From: Citrobacter rodentium NBRC 105723 = DSM 16636
GTDB taxonomy: Bacteria; Pseudomonadota; Gammaproteobacteria; Enterobacterales; Enterobacteriaceae
Length of the DNA stretch: 64,000 bases
Reading direction: 5' to 3'
Assembly: GCF_021278985.1 (NCBI RefSeq)
Contig: NZ_CP082833.1
Coordinates: forward strand, 3,596,001 to 3,660,000
Notes under the pieces: model-generated
Database searches by the model: none
Told to the model about the DNA's origin: nothing
The model's input: only the letters and a program-made list of their open reading frames with translations
Program-made: the position numbers and the translations under genes
In this document: piece by piece, positions 54,068-62,947 of the stretch
How positions within the stretch are numbered: position 1 is the stretch's first letter
How the letters are laid out: each line of letters opens with the position of its first letter

Positions 54068-54982
54068 TCAGGATTTCAGCACCGGATGACCGCTAAGCGT
54101 GAGCTGCGCGCCGTGTGGACCGTTTTGCAGTACCGCCCGCGCGCCGAGCGGCAGCGTTACGGTGCGCTGTTCATGACCAAAATCGAGCCCGGTTATCAGC
54201 GGCACCGTCAGCCGTTCGCGTAAAAAAGCGTACACCGCGTCAAGATCGTAACCAGCGTCATAATCGTTCGGCGCGCTGCCGCTGAAGCTGCCGAGGACAA
54301 TAGCGTTCTGGCGGTTTAAAATCCCCGCATCCAGCAGCTGTAACAGCATCCGCTCAACGCGGAAAGGGTGCTCGTTAATGTCTTCCAGCACCAGAATGCC
54401 GTCAGTGATGTCCGGCAGCCACGGCGTGCCGATAAGGGAGATGAGCATCGCCAGGTTGCCGCCCCACAGCGTCCCTTCGGTATGACAGGCCGGGCCTTCG
54501 CCCTGCCACTCAAGGGTATACTGAGCGTTGCGTAATGCCCGCCAGAAGTTATCTTCCGTAAAGCGGTTGAGCTCCGGCGCGCCAAAATTTCCGGCCAGCA
54601 TCGGGCCGCTGAAGGTAATGACTCCGCCGAGCGCCAGCAGACCGCACTGGATAGCCGTAAAGTCGCTGTGGCCGCAGATCAGCAGCGGATCGTACTGCTG
54701 GCGGGCAATGAGCCCCGGCCAGTCAATCTGCGCCAGCAGCCTGCTTGCGCCGTAGCCGCCGCGCACCGGCATGACGATCGTAGCGGCTGAGGTGAGATCG
54801 ACAAGGCCATTAATATCGGCGAGACGTTCCGCTTGCGTACCGGCAAAGCGCTGACAGCGCCTGCCGACAACTGCCGTATTGTCTACCTGATGGCCCGCCT
54901 CTGTCAGGCGCTGGATACCCAGCAGCGCCGCGCGCTGATTGATGCAGTAGCCCGACGGGGCGATTAAGTGAAACCGGGACAT
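54068..54982 (-). CDS. ldcA: LdcA, murein tetrapeptide L,D-carboxypeptidase
   Basis: Cytoplasmic S66 serine peptidase that removes the terminal D-Ala from tetrapeptides during murein recycling. 304 residues, same as E. coli. Catalytic Ser106 (GHSDFTA), Glu200 (VLEDINEH) and His270 (GLDFGHEQ) are all present. The divergent start is about 150 bases from emtA, a murein transglycosylase, so both neighbours act on peptidoglycan. Confidence 0.95.
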   Translation of the reverse strand: MSRFHLIAPSGYCINQRAALLGIQRLTEAGHQVDNTAVVGRRCQRFAGTQAERLADINGLVDLTSAATIVMPVRGGYGASRLLAQIDWPGLIARQQYDPLLICGHSDFTAIQCGLLALGGVITFSGPMLAGNFGAPELNRFTEDNFWRALRNAQYTLEWQGEGPACHTEGTLWGGNLAMLISLIGTPWLPDITDGILVLEDINEHPFRVERMLLQLLDAGILNRQNAIVLGSFSGSAPNDYDAGYDLDAVYAFLRERLTVPLITGLDFGHEQRTVTLPLGARAVLQNGPHGAQLTLSGHPVLKS

Positions 54983-55129
54983 GGCAATTCCTTGCTACAA
55001 CAGAAACCAAATGTATATCATGCCGCTTATAGTAGAACGTTTTGCCGGAAAGCGCTTTGCTTATCCGGACGACACCGTGTTATTGAAGCCGAAAAAACGC
55101 GCGACGCGACGGCGATAAGGACAGATGAC

Positions 55130-55741
55130 GTGAAATTGAGATGGTTTGCTTTTTTGATTGTGCTGCTTGCGGGCTGTAGTTCAAAACCGGATTATAAAAA
55201 TCCGCCGTGGAATCCGGAAGTCCCGGTAAAACGGGCAATGCAGTGGATGCCGATCAGTGAAAAAGCTGGCGCAGCCTGGGGCGTCAGCCCAAAGCTGATT
55301 ACCGCGATTATCGCCATTGAATCCGGCGGCAATCCCAGTGTGGTAAGCAAATCTAACGCCGTCGGGCTGATGCAGCTCAAGGCGTCCACCTCCGGGCGCG
55401 ATGTTTACCGCCGTATGGGCTGGAGCGGCGAGCCGACCACCAGCGAACTGAAAAACCCGGAGCGTAACATCTCAATGGGCGCCGCCTATCTGAGTATTCT
55501 GGAAAACGGGCCGCTTGCCGGGATCGAAGATCCGGATGTGATGCAGTATGCGCTGGTTGTCTCTTATGCCAACGGCGCGGGCGCGTTGTTGCGCACCTTC
55601 TCCGCGGATCGGAAAAAAGCGATCGATAAAATTAATGACCTGGATGCGGACGAATTTTTCGAGCACGTAGTGGATAATCATCCGTCGCCTCAGGCGCCGC
55701 GCTATATCTGGAAGCTACAGCGCGCGCTGGATGCAATGTGA
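55130..55741 (+). CDS. emtA: EmtA (MltE), endo-type membrane-bound lytic transglycosylase
   Basis: 203-residue outer-membrane lipoprotein that cleaves glycan strands internally. GTG start at 55130 followed by signal peptide KLRWFAFLIVLLAGC with lipidated Cys16; the longer frame from 54968 is not needed. Lysozyme-like SLT fold with catalytic Glu64 (IAIESGGNP), then GLMQLKASTSGRD and the SYANG motif. Its stop codon abuts the ycgR stop on the other strand with no spacer. Confidence 0.95.
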   Translation: MKLRWFAFLIVLLAGCSSKPDYKNPPWNPEVPVKRAMQWMPISEKAGAAWGVSPKLITAIIAIESGGNPSVVSKSNAVGLMQLKASTSGRDVYRRMGWSGEPTTSELKNPERNISMGAAYLSILENGPLAGIEDPDVMQYALVVSYANGAGALLRTFSADRKKAIDKINDLDADEFFEHVVDNHPSPQAPRYIWKLQRALDAM

Positions 55742-56476
55742 TTAATCGCGCACTCTGCTGGCTTTTTCCCGCGCTTCGCGCTCCAGGGAAAAGATAATCC
55801 GCTGTAATTCCCGCTCCACCGCCGGGCTGACGTTCAGAAAACGAAAGCTCAGGCGGGGAGTGGAGACCGTTTCATTTTTCCCGCCTATCACTTTGCGTTC
55901 CGTGATCGCAATGAGCTGCGCGTCAACGTGGAACTGCCCCCATTTCCCCATCTCCAGCGCAATCTGCGAAAAACGCATCCCTTCCGTCAGCCCTTCAGGT
56001 GTTGCGCCTTCCATTAACGCGCCCATGCCGCCCAGCGAGAGATCGTACAGGCGAAAACGCAGCGTACTGTTATCCGGTAGTGTCGCCACGCAACAATAGG
56101 GGGGATGCAACGGCGCGGAGATGCGAAAATACTCCCGTCGCTGAACGAACCACAGCGCAGACGGCAGCGGCGTAATAAACGCAGGCAACTGCTGATAGTC
56201 GTCGCGCTGCAACTGCTCAACGGTAAACTCCACTTTTGCGCCCTGGGTTTCAGCGGTAATGGTTATCTGCCGCGCCTGCTGTACGGCGCGGTTATCCTGC
56301 TGCTGGCTGCCGAAATCCATCACCAGTCTTTCAGCGGAGACGGCGAGGATTTTGCTGATAAATTGTCCGCCGGACCAGGCAAGGCGTAACGGCACCTGCT
56401 CGCGGTGTAAATCACGAAGCACGCCGAGGACGGCAAGCGGATGTTGTTTCAGGAACTGCTGATGATAATGGCTCAC
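55742..56476 (-). CDS. ycgR: YcgR, c-di-GMP-responsive flagellar brake
   Basis: 244-residue protein: N-terminal YcgR domain (1-~108) and C-terminal PilZ domain binding c-di-GMP through R114-x3-R118 (QRREYFR) and D145-x-S147-x2-G150 (DLSLGGMG). Loaded with c-di-GMP it acts on the flagellar motor and slows swimming. ATG at 56476. A sigma-28 promoter lies upstream, placing it with late flagellar genes. Confidence 0.95.
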   Translation of the reverse strand: MSHYHQQFLKQHPLAVLGVLRDLHREQVPLRLAWSGGQFISKILAVSAERLVMDFGSQQQDNRAVQQARQITITAETQGAKVEFTVEQLQRDDYQQLPAFITPLPSALWFVQRREYFRISAPLHPPYCCVATLPDNSTLRFRLYDLSLGGMGALMEGATPEGLTEGMRFSQIALEMGKWGQFHVDAQLIAITERKVIGGKNETVSTPRLSFRFLNVSPAVERELQRIIFSLEREAREKASRVRD

Positions 56477-56514
56477 GCGGAATAACTCCCGGATGTCTGA
56501 CGGACTATCGGCTG

Positions 56515-56541
56515 GTTATCGGCATCCGGCGGCGGAACTTA
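56515..56541 (-). promoter_or_regulatory. Sigma-28 (FliA) promoter of ycgR
   Basis: Minus strand: TTAAGTTC, exactly 11 bases, GCCGATAA. The FliA consensus is TAAAGTTT-N11-GCCGATAA; the -10 is perfect. Confidence 0.88.
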
Positions 56542-56678
56542 AGGTAAACAGTGATTTTTTCACCGCGTTTGCGAATTAAGGCGGGCGCAGGCAGCACAGA
56601 TCAACGACTTGCCTATACTTAGCTTACAGGCGCAAGAAGGCGTTGCGTGTGGATTTTCACTGATACGAGGGCCTGAAC

Positions 56679-56933
56679 ATGGGAATCATTGCCTGGATCA
56701 TTTTCGGTCTGATTGCCGGTATTATCGCCAAACTGCTGATGCCGGGTCGTGACGGCGGGGGGTTTATACTGACCTGTATTCTCGGCATCGTTGGCGCAGT
56801 GGTGGGGGGATGGCTGGCGACCATGTTTGGTATTGGCGGCAGCATCAGCGGTTTTAACCTGCACAGTTTTCTGGTCGCGGTGGTCGGCGCGATTGTGGTG
56901 CTGGGGGTTTTCCGCCTGCTGCGGCGCGATTAA
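56679..56933 (+). CDS. ymgE: YmgE, GlsB/YeaQ/YmgE-family small membrane protein
   Basis: 84-residue inner-membrane protein with three hydrophobic segments rich in Gly (GLIAGIIAKLLMPGRDGGG, then TCILGIVGAVVGGWLA, and the C-terminal VAVVGAIVVLGVFRLL). Formerly called transglycosylase-associated protein; usually stress-induced, function unknown. Nearly identical to E. coli YmgE. A short GC-rich terminator follows. Confidence 0.93.
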   Translation: MGIIAWIIFGLIAGIIAKLLMPGRDGGGFILTCILGIVGAVVGGWLATMFGIGGSISGFNLHSFLVAVVGAIVVLGVFRLLRRD

Positions 56934-56934
56934 C

Positions 56935-56964
56935 AAAGCGGCTCCTGCGGGGGCCGTTTCTTTA
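56935..56964 (+). terminator. Terminator of ymgE
   Basis: CGGCTCC, loop TGCG, GGGGCCG, then TTTCTTTATCTTT. Confidence 0.7.
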
Positions 56965-57002
56965 TCTTTCACTGGCCGTTCGTGCCATCTTGCTTTGTTA
57001 AT

Positions 57003-57055
57003 AAAAATGAGAATAATTAGCGTTCCTATTGCATAATATAATTATTCTCATCATG
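57003..57055 (+). promoter_or_regulatory. Fur-controlled promoter of the TonB receptor gene
   Basis: Two Fur-like 19-mers, 57003-57021 (AAAAATGAGAATAATTAGC) and 57037-57055 (minus-strand reading CATGATGAGAATAATTATA), each match 14 of 19 consensus positions. A perfect TATAAT (57037-57042) lies between them; the downstream box covers the ATG. No clear -35. Confidence 0.7.
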
Positions 57056-59167
57056 ATAACACCTTCACGCTTGCAGGTTTGCGCACTCTCCGGCTGTATC
57101 TCTCTGGCGCTGGCGGCTCCGTCGTATGCGGCCGAGGCTGACGAATCGACCATTGTGGTTTCGGCGACCGGGCAGGAGAGCCTGCTGCCAGCCTGGACCA
57201 ACAGCGCGACGAAATCCGCCGTGCCCGAAAGCAAAACGCCGCAGGTGATAAATACCATTGGTAACAAGGAAATCGCCCTGCGTCATGCTGGTTCATTAAA
57301 CGAGATCCTGCGCTATGCGCCAGGCGTGGCAACGGAAATGCGCGGCAATACCTCGTATATGAGCGAGTATAAAATTCGCGGCTTCTCTGTCGATCAGGAG
57401 TATTACAACGGCTTACAGTTGCCCTATAACGTCACTGGCAACACTAAAGCGCGCATCGACCCGCTACTGGTGGAGAGCGTGGATATTCTTAAAGGCCCCG
57501 CGTCGGTGCTGTATGGCAACGGTTCGCCGGGCGGTCTGGTGAATATTCAGGGCAAAAAGCCGCAGGCGGAGCAAAGAACGGAGATCGGTTTTAATACCGG
57601 TACGCGCAATCTGCAGGAGGGCTATCTGGACTCAACGGGAAAAATCAGCGACAGCGACTGGAATTATCGGCTGCTGGGGAAGGCGACGGCAGGGGACGAT
57701 CAGCCGCACACCACCCGCTACGAGGATTATCTGCTGGCACCGTCCGTCAGCTGGCAGCCGGACGGCAAAACTCGCCTGACGCTGGATGCGCTGGCGCAAA
57801 ACACGCCGTCCCTGACGCCGTCAAATCCGCTGCCCATCGCCTGGCTGCGTTCCGGCTACGCTGGCCGCCGTGATTACGCCGGTGATAAGTGGAGCGGATT
57901 CAGCCAGCGTCAGTGGATGGTGGGCTACCATTTCGAACATGCGTTTGACAGCGGCTGGGCATTCAGCCAGCAGGCGCGTTATTTCGATGTGGACAGCCAT
58001 CAGCGCAGCGTTTATTCCACCGGCAACGGCGCTAATCCGAACTGGATGCTGGACCGCTTTGCCTACACCACCGATGAAGATCTGAAGAGCGTCAACGTCG
58101 ACAACCAGCTCAGTAAAACGCTGCGGTTCGGCGAGTGGCAGCATCATCTGCTGGCCGGCTTCGACTGGCAGAAGCTCGACAGCCACTTTTATTATCGTTA
58201 CGCCAGCGTCACGCCGGGCATCAATATGCGCGACCCCGATTATCATCAGATTCATACGGATGATCTGGGGCTGTATACCGCGCAAAAGAACCGTCTTTCT
58301 TATCAGCAGAATGGCTACTATTTGCAGGATCAAATGGCCTTCGGCGGATTCAATCTGCTTGCCAGCATCCGCTATGATGATTACTGCTCAACCACCACCG
58401 ATGCGATGCGTGACGGTGAAAAAACATGGATTTCGCAGGACCGGGTCACTAAACGCCTCGGCGCGCTGTACGCCTTTGAAAACGGACTGTCGCCGTTTAT
58501 CAGCTACGCCGAAGGCTTTAAGCCTATATCGCCCCAGGGCTCCCTCACTGCGAAGGACGTGAAGCCCACCACCAGCAAGCAGGTGGAGGGCGGGGTGAAA
58601 TACCTGCTTGCCGACTACGCCACCACCTTCACCGCCTCGCTGTTTAACATCCGACAGAAAAATGTGCTCTCGGCGACGCCGACCTGGGATTACCGTCAGA
58701 CCGGGGAGATCGAGTCGAAAGGCGCGGAACTCTCGGTTATCAGCCGTCCTGCCGACAACGTGACGCTTATCGCTAACTACGCCTGGACCCACGCGATTAA
58801 TACCGAAGATGAAACTTATGAAGGCAAACGCCCGACCCAGGTGCCGGAGAATGCCTTTAATCTGTGGGGGGATTATACCTTCGACAGCACCGCGCTGCGC
58901 GGCCTGACGCTGGGGGCCGGGGCGCGCTATAGCGGGCCGATGGAGATCTCGCCGGATAATAAGGGCGGCAGGCTGGGCGGAACGACGCAATACGATCTGG
59001 CGATGACCTGGCGTGCCGGCGAATTACTACCAGCGCTCAACGGCGTGACGTTAAAGGCCAGCGCGCAAAACATTACCAATAAAGAGACGTTCAGCTGTTA
59101 TGACAGCACCAACTGCTGGATTGGCCGCGACCGCACCGTTCAGGTTGGCGCCAGCTACAGCTTCTGA
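57053..59167 (+). CDS. TonB-dependent siderophore receptor
   Basis: 704-residue outer-membrane receptor, TonB-siderophore subclass. Signal peptide 1-~26 (cleavage after PSYA), a TonB-box-like STIVVSAT, plug domain (about 50-155: PQVINTIGNKEI..., DILKGPASVLYGNGSPGGLVN), then a 22-strand barrel ending with a terminal Phe (VGASYSF). Two cysteines before the end (CYDSTNC) resemble the FhuA/FcuA hydroxamate-siderophore group, so a ferrichrome- or ferrioxamine-like ligand is possible, not proven. No ribosome site precedes the ATG. No such gene lies between ymgE and treA in K-12. Confidence 0.9.
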   Translation: MITPSRLQVCALSGCISLALAAPSYAAEADESTIVVSATGQESLLPAWTNSATKSAVPESKTPQVINTIGNKEIALRHAGSLNEILRYAPGVATEMRGNTSYMSEYKIRGFSVDQEYYNGLQLPYNVTGNTKARIDPLLVESVDILKGPASVLYGNGSPGGLVNIQGKKPQAEQRTEIGFNTGTRNLQEGYLDSTGKISDSDWNYRLLGKATAGDDQPHTTRYEDYLLAPSVSWQPDGKTRLTLDALAQNTPSLTPSNPLPIAWLRSGYAGRRDYAGDKWSGFSQRQWMVGYHFEHAFDSGWAFSQQARYFDVDSHQRSVYSTGNGANPNWMLDRFAYTTDEDLKSVNVDNQLSKTLRFGEWQHHLLAGFDWQKLDSHFYYRYASVTPGINMRDPDYHQIHTDDLGLYTAQKNRLSYQQNGYYLQDQMAFGGFNLLASIRYDDYCSTTTDAMRDGEKTWISQDRVTKRLGALYAFENGLSPFISYAEGFKPISPQGSLTAKDVKPTTSKQVEGGVKYLLADYATTFTASLFNIRQKNVLSATPTWDYRQTGEIESKGAELSVISRPADNVTLIANYAWTHAINTEDETYEGKRPTQVPENAFNLWGDYTFDSTALRGLTLGAGARYSGPMEISPDNKGGRLGGTTQYDLAMTWRAGELLPALNGVTLKASAQNITNKETFSCYDSTNCWIGRDRTVQVGASYSF

Positions 59168-59215
59168 CCTGGATGGAGATACCGGCCTGGATAGCCTGGC
59201 CGGTTGTCGCAGAGA

Positions 59216-60922
59216 TTACGGCGTTGCTTGTTTTGACGCCGGTTGTGCGGTGGTCTGACTGGCAGTCGGACGCGTGGCCGGAACGCTGTCACACGGCTTC
59301 TCCTGCGGGCAGATCAGATCGAGCATTTTCAACGTCACGCCGTTGCTCCAGCCGAAACCGTCCTGCAGCGGATACTCACCGCCGCCGCCCCCGGTGCCGG
59401 TGCTACTGACGTCATATTTTTCCACCAGCTTTTGTTCGCGATCGTAGGTATGCTGGACGTTGGTCAGGAAGCGCCAGGTGACCTCCATCGCCACCTTATC
59501 CTGCCCGTAGTTCTGTAATCCTTCGGTGGCGACCCACTGTAGCGGCGCCCAGCCGTTCGGCGCATCCCACTGCTGACCGCTTTTCACCGAGGTGGTGGCA
59601 AGACCGCCTGGCTGGAGCAGATGCGACTCGGTGGCGGCGGCCATTTTAGCGGCGCGATCTTTTGCCGCGGCGTTCACGTACAGCGGGAACAGGGCGGCTG
59701 CGGTCAGCTGATTGCGCACCTGTTTGCTCTTAAGATCGTAGTCGGCGTACCAGCCTTCTTTATCATTCCACAGATAACGCTCAATGGCCTGCTGACGCTC
59801 GTTGGCTAACCTGTCATAGCGGGTCGCGTTTGCGTCATCACCGGCGACTTTGCTGGCGCGGGCGAGAATTTTCTCCATCTTATAGAGCAACGCATTCAGA
59901 TCCACCGGCACGATGCTGGTGGTGCGAATCGTCCCGAGCTGCTGCGGATCATCCATCCAGCGCGAGCTGAAATCCCAACCGGAGGCCGCAGCGGATCGCA
60001 AGTCGCGATATATCTCAGCCGCCGGACGGTCCGGATTGCTTTTCGCCGTCGCGATATCCTCAACCCATGATTCCGGACGCGGCGTGTCGCGCTCATCCCA
60101 GTAGCGGTTAAGTACGCTGCCGTCGTCCAGCTTCACGACCCGTTTGTTCTGCTGGCCTGTCTGCAACGTTTCAGCGCCCTCCATCCAGTAGGCATACTCT
60201 TTTTGCAGCTGCGGCAGATATTTTTTCAGCGTCTCGTCGCCTTCATGTTGCGCCAGCAGTTCCACCATCAGAGAGAAGAAGGGCGGCTGGGAGCGGCTCA
60301 GATAGTAGGTGCGGTTACCGTTGGGGATATGACCAAAGGAGTCGATTTCCCAGCCGAAGTTGGCCACCATATCGGCGATTTTGTCCCACTGGTTGCTTTC
60401 GGCCAGCCCCAGCATAGTGAAGTAGCTATCCCAGTAATAGACCTCACGGAAGCGTCCGCCGGGCACCACGTAGGGTTCCGGCAGCGGCAGCAGCGAATCC
60501 CACTTGCCCGCGCTGTCGGCAGAGCGGGTTAAAACCGGCCATAGCCCATCAATATGTTCACGCAGCGACTGCCCTTTTGGCGGTACATACTTCTCTCCCT
60601 CTTTTGGCAGGGTGAAGTTGACGTTCACAAAGTGGCGTAAATCAAAACTGGACTGATTCTTTTGCATCCGGTAGTCGGCGAGGATGGTTCGCGGATCGCT
60701 GTTCGGCACGGCATCGGCAAAGGTTTTCTGGTCGGGAAACAGTCTGGCGTTCTGCACGTCGTTAAACAGCGGGCCGAGCAAAATATCGGGCGGCTGCGGC
60801 GGGTTGGTCAGGGGCGCTTCAGCGTTGGCTGACTGCGAGGCGAAGGTAAGCAGGGTGCCGGTCAGCGCCAGCTTAACGGCCCAGGACAGAGAGCCGGAAT
60901 GGCGAACAGCAGGGGTAGGCAT
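59216..60922 (-). CDS. treA: TreA, periplasmic trehalase
   Basis: GH37 trehalase splitting trehalose into two glucoses in the periplasm under high osmolarity. 568 residues; signal peptide cleaved after ANA (about 34). Signature 1 PGGRFREVYYWDSY (154-167) and signature 2 QWDAPNGWAP (451-460) are exact; the catalytic acid is expected at Asp317 (SGWDFSSRW). A glycine run (STGTGGGGGEY) is typical. The C-terminal tail (TRPTASQTTAQ...) is low complexity. Convergent with the receptor gene; a GC hairpin (59179-59206) lies between. Confidence 0.95.
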   Translation of the reverse strand: MPTPAVRHSGSLSWAVKLALTGTLLTFASQSANAEAPLTNPPQPPDILLGPLFNDVQNARLFPDQKTFADAVPNSDPRTILADYRMQKNQSSFDLRHFVNVNFTLPKEGEKYVPPKGQSLREHIDGLWPVLTRSADSAGKWDSLLPLPEPYVVPGGRFREVYYWDSYFTMLGLAESNQWDKIADMVANFGWEIDSFGHIPNGNRTYYLSRSQPPFFSLMVELLAQHEGDETLKKYLPQLQKEYAYWMEGAETLQTGQQNKRVVKLDDGSVLNRYWDERDTPRPESWVEDIATAKSNPDRPAAEIYRDLRSAAASGWDFSSRWMDDPQQLGTIRTTSIVPVDLNALLYKMEKILARASKVAGDDANATRYDRLANERQQAIERYLWNDKEGWYADYDLKSKQVRNQLTAAALFPLYVNAAAKDRAAKMAAATESHLLQPGGLATTSVKSGQQWDAPNGWAPLQWVATEGLQNYGQDKVAMEVTWRFLTNVQHTYDREQKLVEKYDVSSTGTGGGGGEYPLQDGFGWSNGVTLKMLDLICPQEKPCDSVPATRPTASQTTAQPASKQATP

Positions 60923-61243
60923 TGAATAATCTCCTTAGTGCGTACCGCATAAAACGGCATCTGACATCAGAAAATCGTAGTTCACGATTACGCTCGTCGC
61001 GTCGCTGAGATCGTATTTTGCGAAGTTACAGACATTTTCGCGGCCTGCCGGATAACGCTATTTCGCAGAATTTAATAAGAATAATCGCCTCACCGGGAGA
61101 TTCCGGCGGCGCGCAGAAGATAAGCAATCAATTAAAAAATAAATACTCTGTGCCGTCGCGACTTCTGTATTTATGACCTGTCCGTCGCGATGACGCTTCC
61201 TTACTGCTTATGAGACGTTCGTTTTGCTCCCGGGGAAGGAACA
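60923..61243. other. Gene-free region between treA and the regulator pair
   Basis: 321 bases with no credible coding frame. It should hold the treA promoter (osmotic, sigma-S dependent in E. coli). I see no clear sigma-70 pair or operator, and no terminator for the regulator gene ending at 61244. Confidence 0.5.
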
Positions 61244-61876
61244 TTAAAAGCGCGAAGGCAAATGATGAATGGCGATAAGCTTGCCCTGGTGCAGTTTGAT
61301 ATAACCGCCTTTCTTCAGCGCGGAGAGCATTTTCATTATACTGCTGCGCGACAGGTGCGTTCTGTCAAGAATGTACTGATAGGCGGCAATATTATGTCGA
61401 ATCGAATCTGACTCCTGATTTAACGCCTGGAGCTGGAAGCAGAGGATGTCATAAGCGGATGGCGCAGTAGCCATCTCATTCTGAATGAACAGTTTATTCA
61501 TCACAATGATCATATGCTTTGCCATGATCTCCCAGAGCTGCTTTTCTGCGATACGGGCCATTACCGTCGCCAGCGGCACCGTCGCGACTTCGCACTCCCC
61601 CAGGGCCCGCAGTAATAATCTCTCCGACAACGCGCTGGTGAAGCCTAACGCAACCGGCGCCGAGGCGATGCCTAACGCCAGATGATTTTCTCTGTTTTCA
61701 ATGTTCACCACGCCGCTGCGGATAAACTGGCAGCACGGCTCTCCGGCGCAGATAAAGATGAACCGACTGCCTTTGGGATAACGGCGGAACTCCTGCTCCA
61801 GCGTTAACTGATTAAGCAAGCCGGGCGCATAGGGCGAAGGCTGTTTGAGAAGATTTAACTGCGATAGCTGCGGCAT
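61244..61876 (-). CDS. IprA/YaiV-like winged-helix regulator, copy 2
   Basis: 210-residue protein with a CRP-like layout: an N-terminal cupin-like sensor part (about 20-105, with GSRFIFICAGEPCCQFIRSGVVNI and APVALGF) and a C-terminal winged helix (about 160-205, RTHLSRSSIMKMLSALKKGGYI). The closest named protein I recognise is E. coli YaiV/IprA, whose C-terminus (GKLI.I..LPS.F/Y) it shares. No cyclic-nucleotide phosphate-binding signature is evident. It lies 54 bases after the second, paralogous gene and divergent from the fimbrial operon, so a regulatory role there is likely but inferred. Confidence 0.75.
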   Translation of the reverse strand: MPQLSQLNLLKQPSPYAPGLLNQLTLEQEFRRYPKGSRFIFICAGEPCCQFIRSGVVNIENRENHLALGIASAPVALGFTSALSERLLLRALGECEVATVPLATVMARIAEKQLWEIMAKHMIIVMNKLFIQNEMATAPSAYDILCFQLQALNQESDSIRHNIAAYQYILDRTHLSRSSIMKMLSALKKGGYIKLHQGKLIAIHHLPSRF

Positions 61877-61930
61877 GGGAGGGCTGTCCGGTCGTTATCT
61901 GAACGCGCTAATGTCGAGCATAGCGTATGG

Positions 61931-62593
61931 CTAATACTTCAGCGGAATGTTTTGCTGGATTTGTTTAAGCACTCCGCGTTCCGTCATGATATAGCCGCCT
62001 TTTTTGAGGTCGGCAAGGATTTTCATGATGCTGCTGCGTGATAAAAAGGTCCGGCTCTGAATATAGTTAGCCGCGGTAATGCTATGACGAAATTCATTGG
62101 ATTCTCTCATTAACTCATACAGTTGAGAGCGAATAATGTCGTATGAACTGGGTGCCGAAATGCGGGTGCAGTGATCGTAAACCCGCCCGGCGGTGTAGAC
62201 CAGCAGCGCCGCCATGCTCTCCCAGAGATTTTCTCTGGCGATAATGTCATTCACCTTAGCCAGTGACAGCACCGCTACCTGCGAACACTCTTCACTGCGC
62301 ATAAACAGATAACTGGAATCGCAAAGCTGGTTACTCAGGCCAAAAATAAACGGCGCGACTTCCGAATTAAACATAAAGCCGTCCCGCGTTCTGAAGATAG
62401 CAATGGTGCCTTTCAGAAGAATGAGACATTGATGAGAATGATTGTTTTTATAGTTAATTATTTGTCTGTTTTTTGTTTCATATACGTTGGCATGTGGAAT
62501 GAGTCTTTCAATCATTTTTTCAATATGTTTAACGGGTTTAACCGGAAACGTTTTGTAGTCATTTGAATCAAAGGATAAATTTTTTCCGGGCAT
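61931..62593 (-). CDS. IprA/YaiV-like winged-helix regulator, copy 1
   Basis: 220-residue paralogue of the neighbouring gene: the same cupin-like N-terminal half (QCLILLKGTIAIFRT, APFIFGLSNQL) and C-terminal winged helix (RTFLSRSSIMKILADLKKGGYI), with clear sequence divergence elsewhere. The N-terminal 30 residues are extra. It is first in the two-gene minus-strand unit and its start is 354 bases from the divergent fimbrial subunit gene, the classic arrangement of a local regulator. Codon use looks more AT-rich than in core genes nearby. Confidence 0.75.
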   Translation of the reverse strand: MPGKNLSFDSNDYKTFPVKPVKHIEKMIERLIPHANVYETKNRQIINYKNNHSHQCLILLKGTIAIFRTRDGFMFNSEVAPFIFGLSNQLCDSSYLFMRSEECSQVAVLSLAKVNDIIARENLWESMAALLVYTAGRVYDHCTRISAPSSYDIIRSQLYELMRESNEFRHSITAANYIQSRTFLSRSSIMKILADLKKGGYIMTERGVLKQIQQNIPLKY

Positions 62594-62947
62594 AGGTCGC
62601 CTCTCGCATTAATTGCTGCGCTAAAAGGACATAAGGTGTTTATTGATTTAACAATTATGCGGTTGGATGAAAAGGAATGGAATGCGGATCAAAGTGTAAA
62701 ATTACACCAAAAAATCACTTGAGCGAATATATGTAGCTATATCAAAATTGTCACCAGGGAATACAACAATCAATTTCAAGCCCGTTTTTACGACGGCAGA
62801 AAAACGGGACGGTCAGTATTCCCGGTAACGTATGTGATTAATAATTTATCATTTTCATAGAGATAGTGAATTAACCCTGTCATAAGGATTAATTCACCCC
62901 GGCAGTGGCAGCACATTATAAATAAACAAAAGTTAAGGATAGCAATC
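62594..62947. promoter_or_regulatory. AT-rich divergent regulatory region with two inverted-repeat blocks
   Basis: 354 bases between regulator and fimbrial genes. Block 1: outer arms GGGAATAC (62757-62764) and GTATTCCC (62816-62823) enclose a perfect inner hairpin CCCGTTTTT (62781-62789) / AAAAACGGG (62800-62808). Block 2: GTGAATTAA (62866-62874) / TTAATTCAC (62889-62897), perfect 9-base arms, about 50 bases before the fimbrial ATG. These may be operators or leader RNA structures. No recombinase gene accompanies them and only one GATC (62688) is present. Confidence 0.7.

Noticed and set aside
62757..62897. FimB/FimE-type invertible element
   Set aside because: The inverted repeats form compact hairpins rather than flanking an invertible segment, and no site-specific recombinase gene is in the window.
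62594..62947. Pap-like Dam-dependent phase switch
   Set aside because: Only one GATC was seen (62688), not the paired GATC/Lrp arrangement, and no papI-like gene is present.
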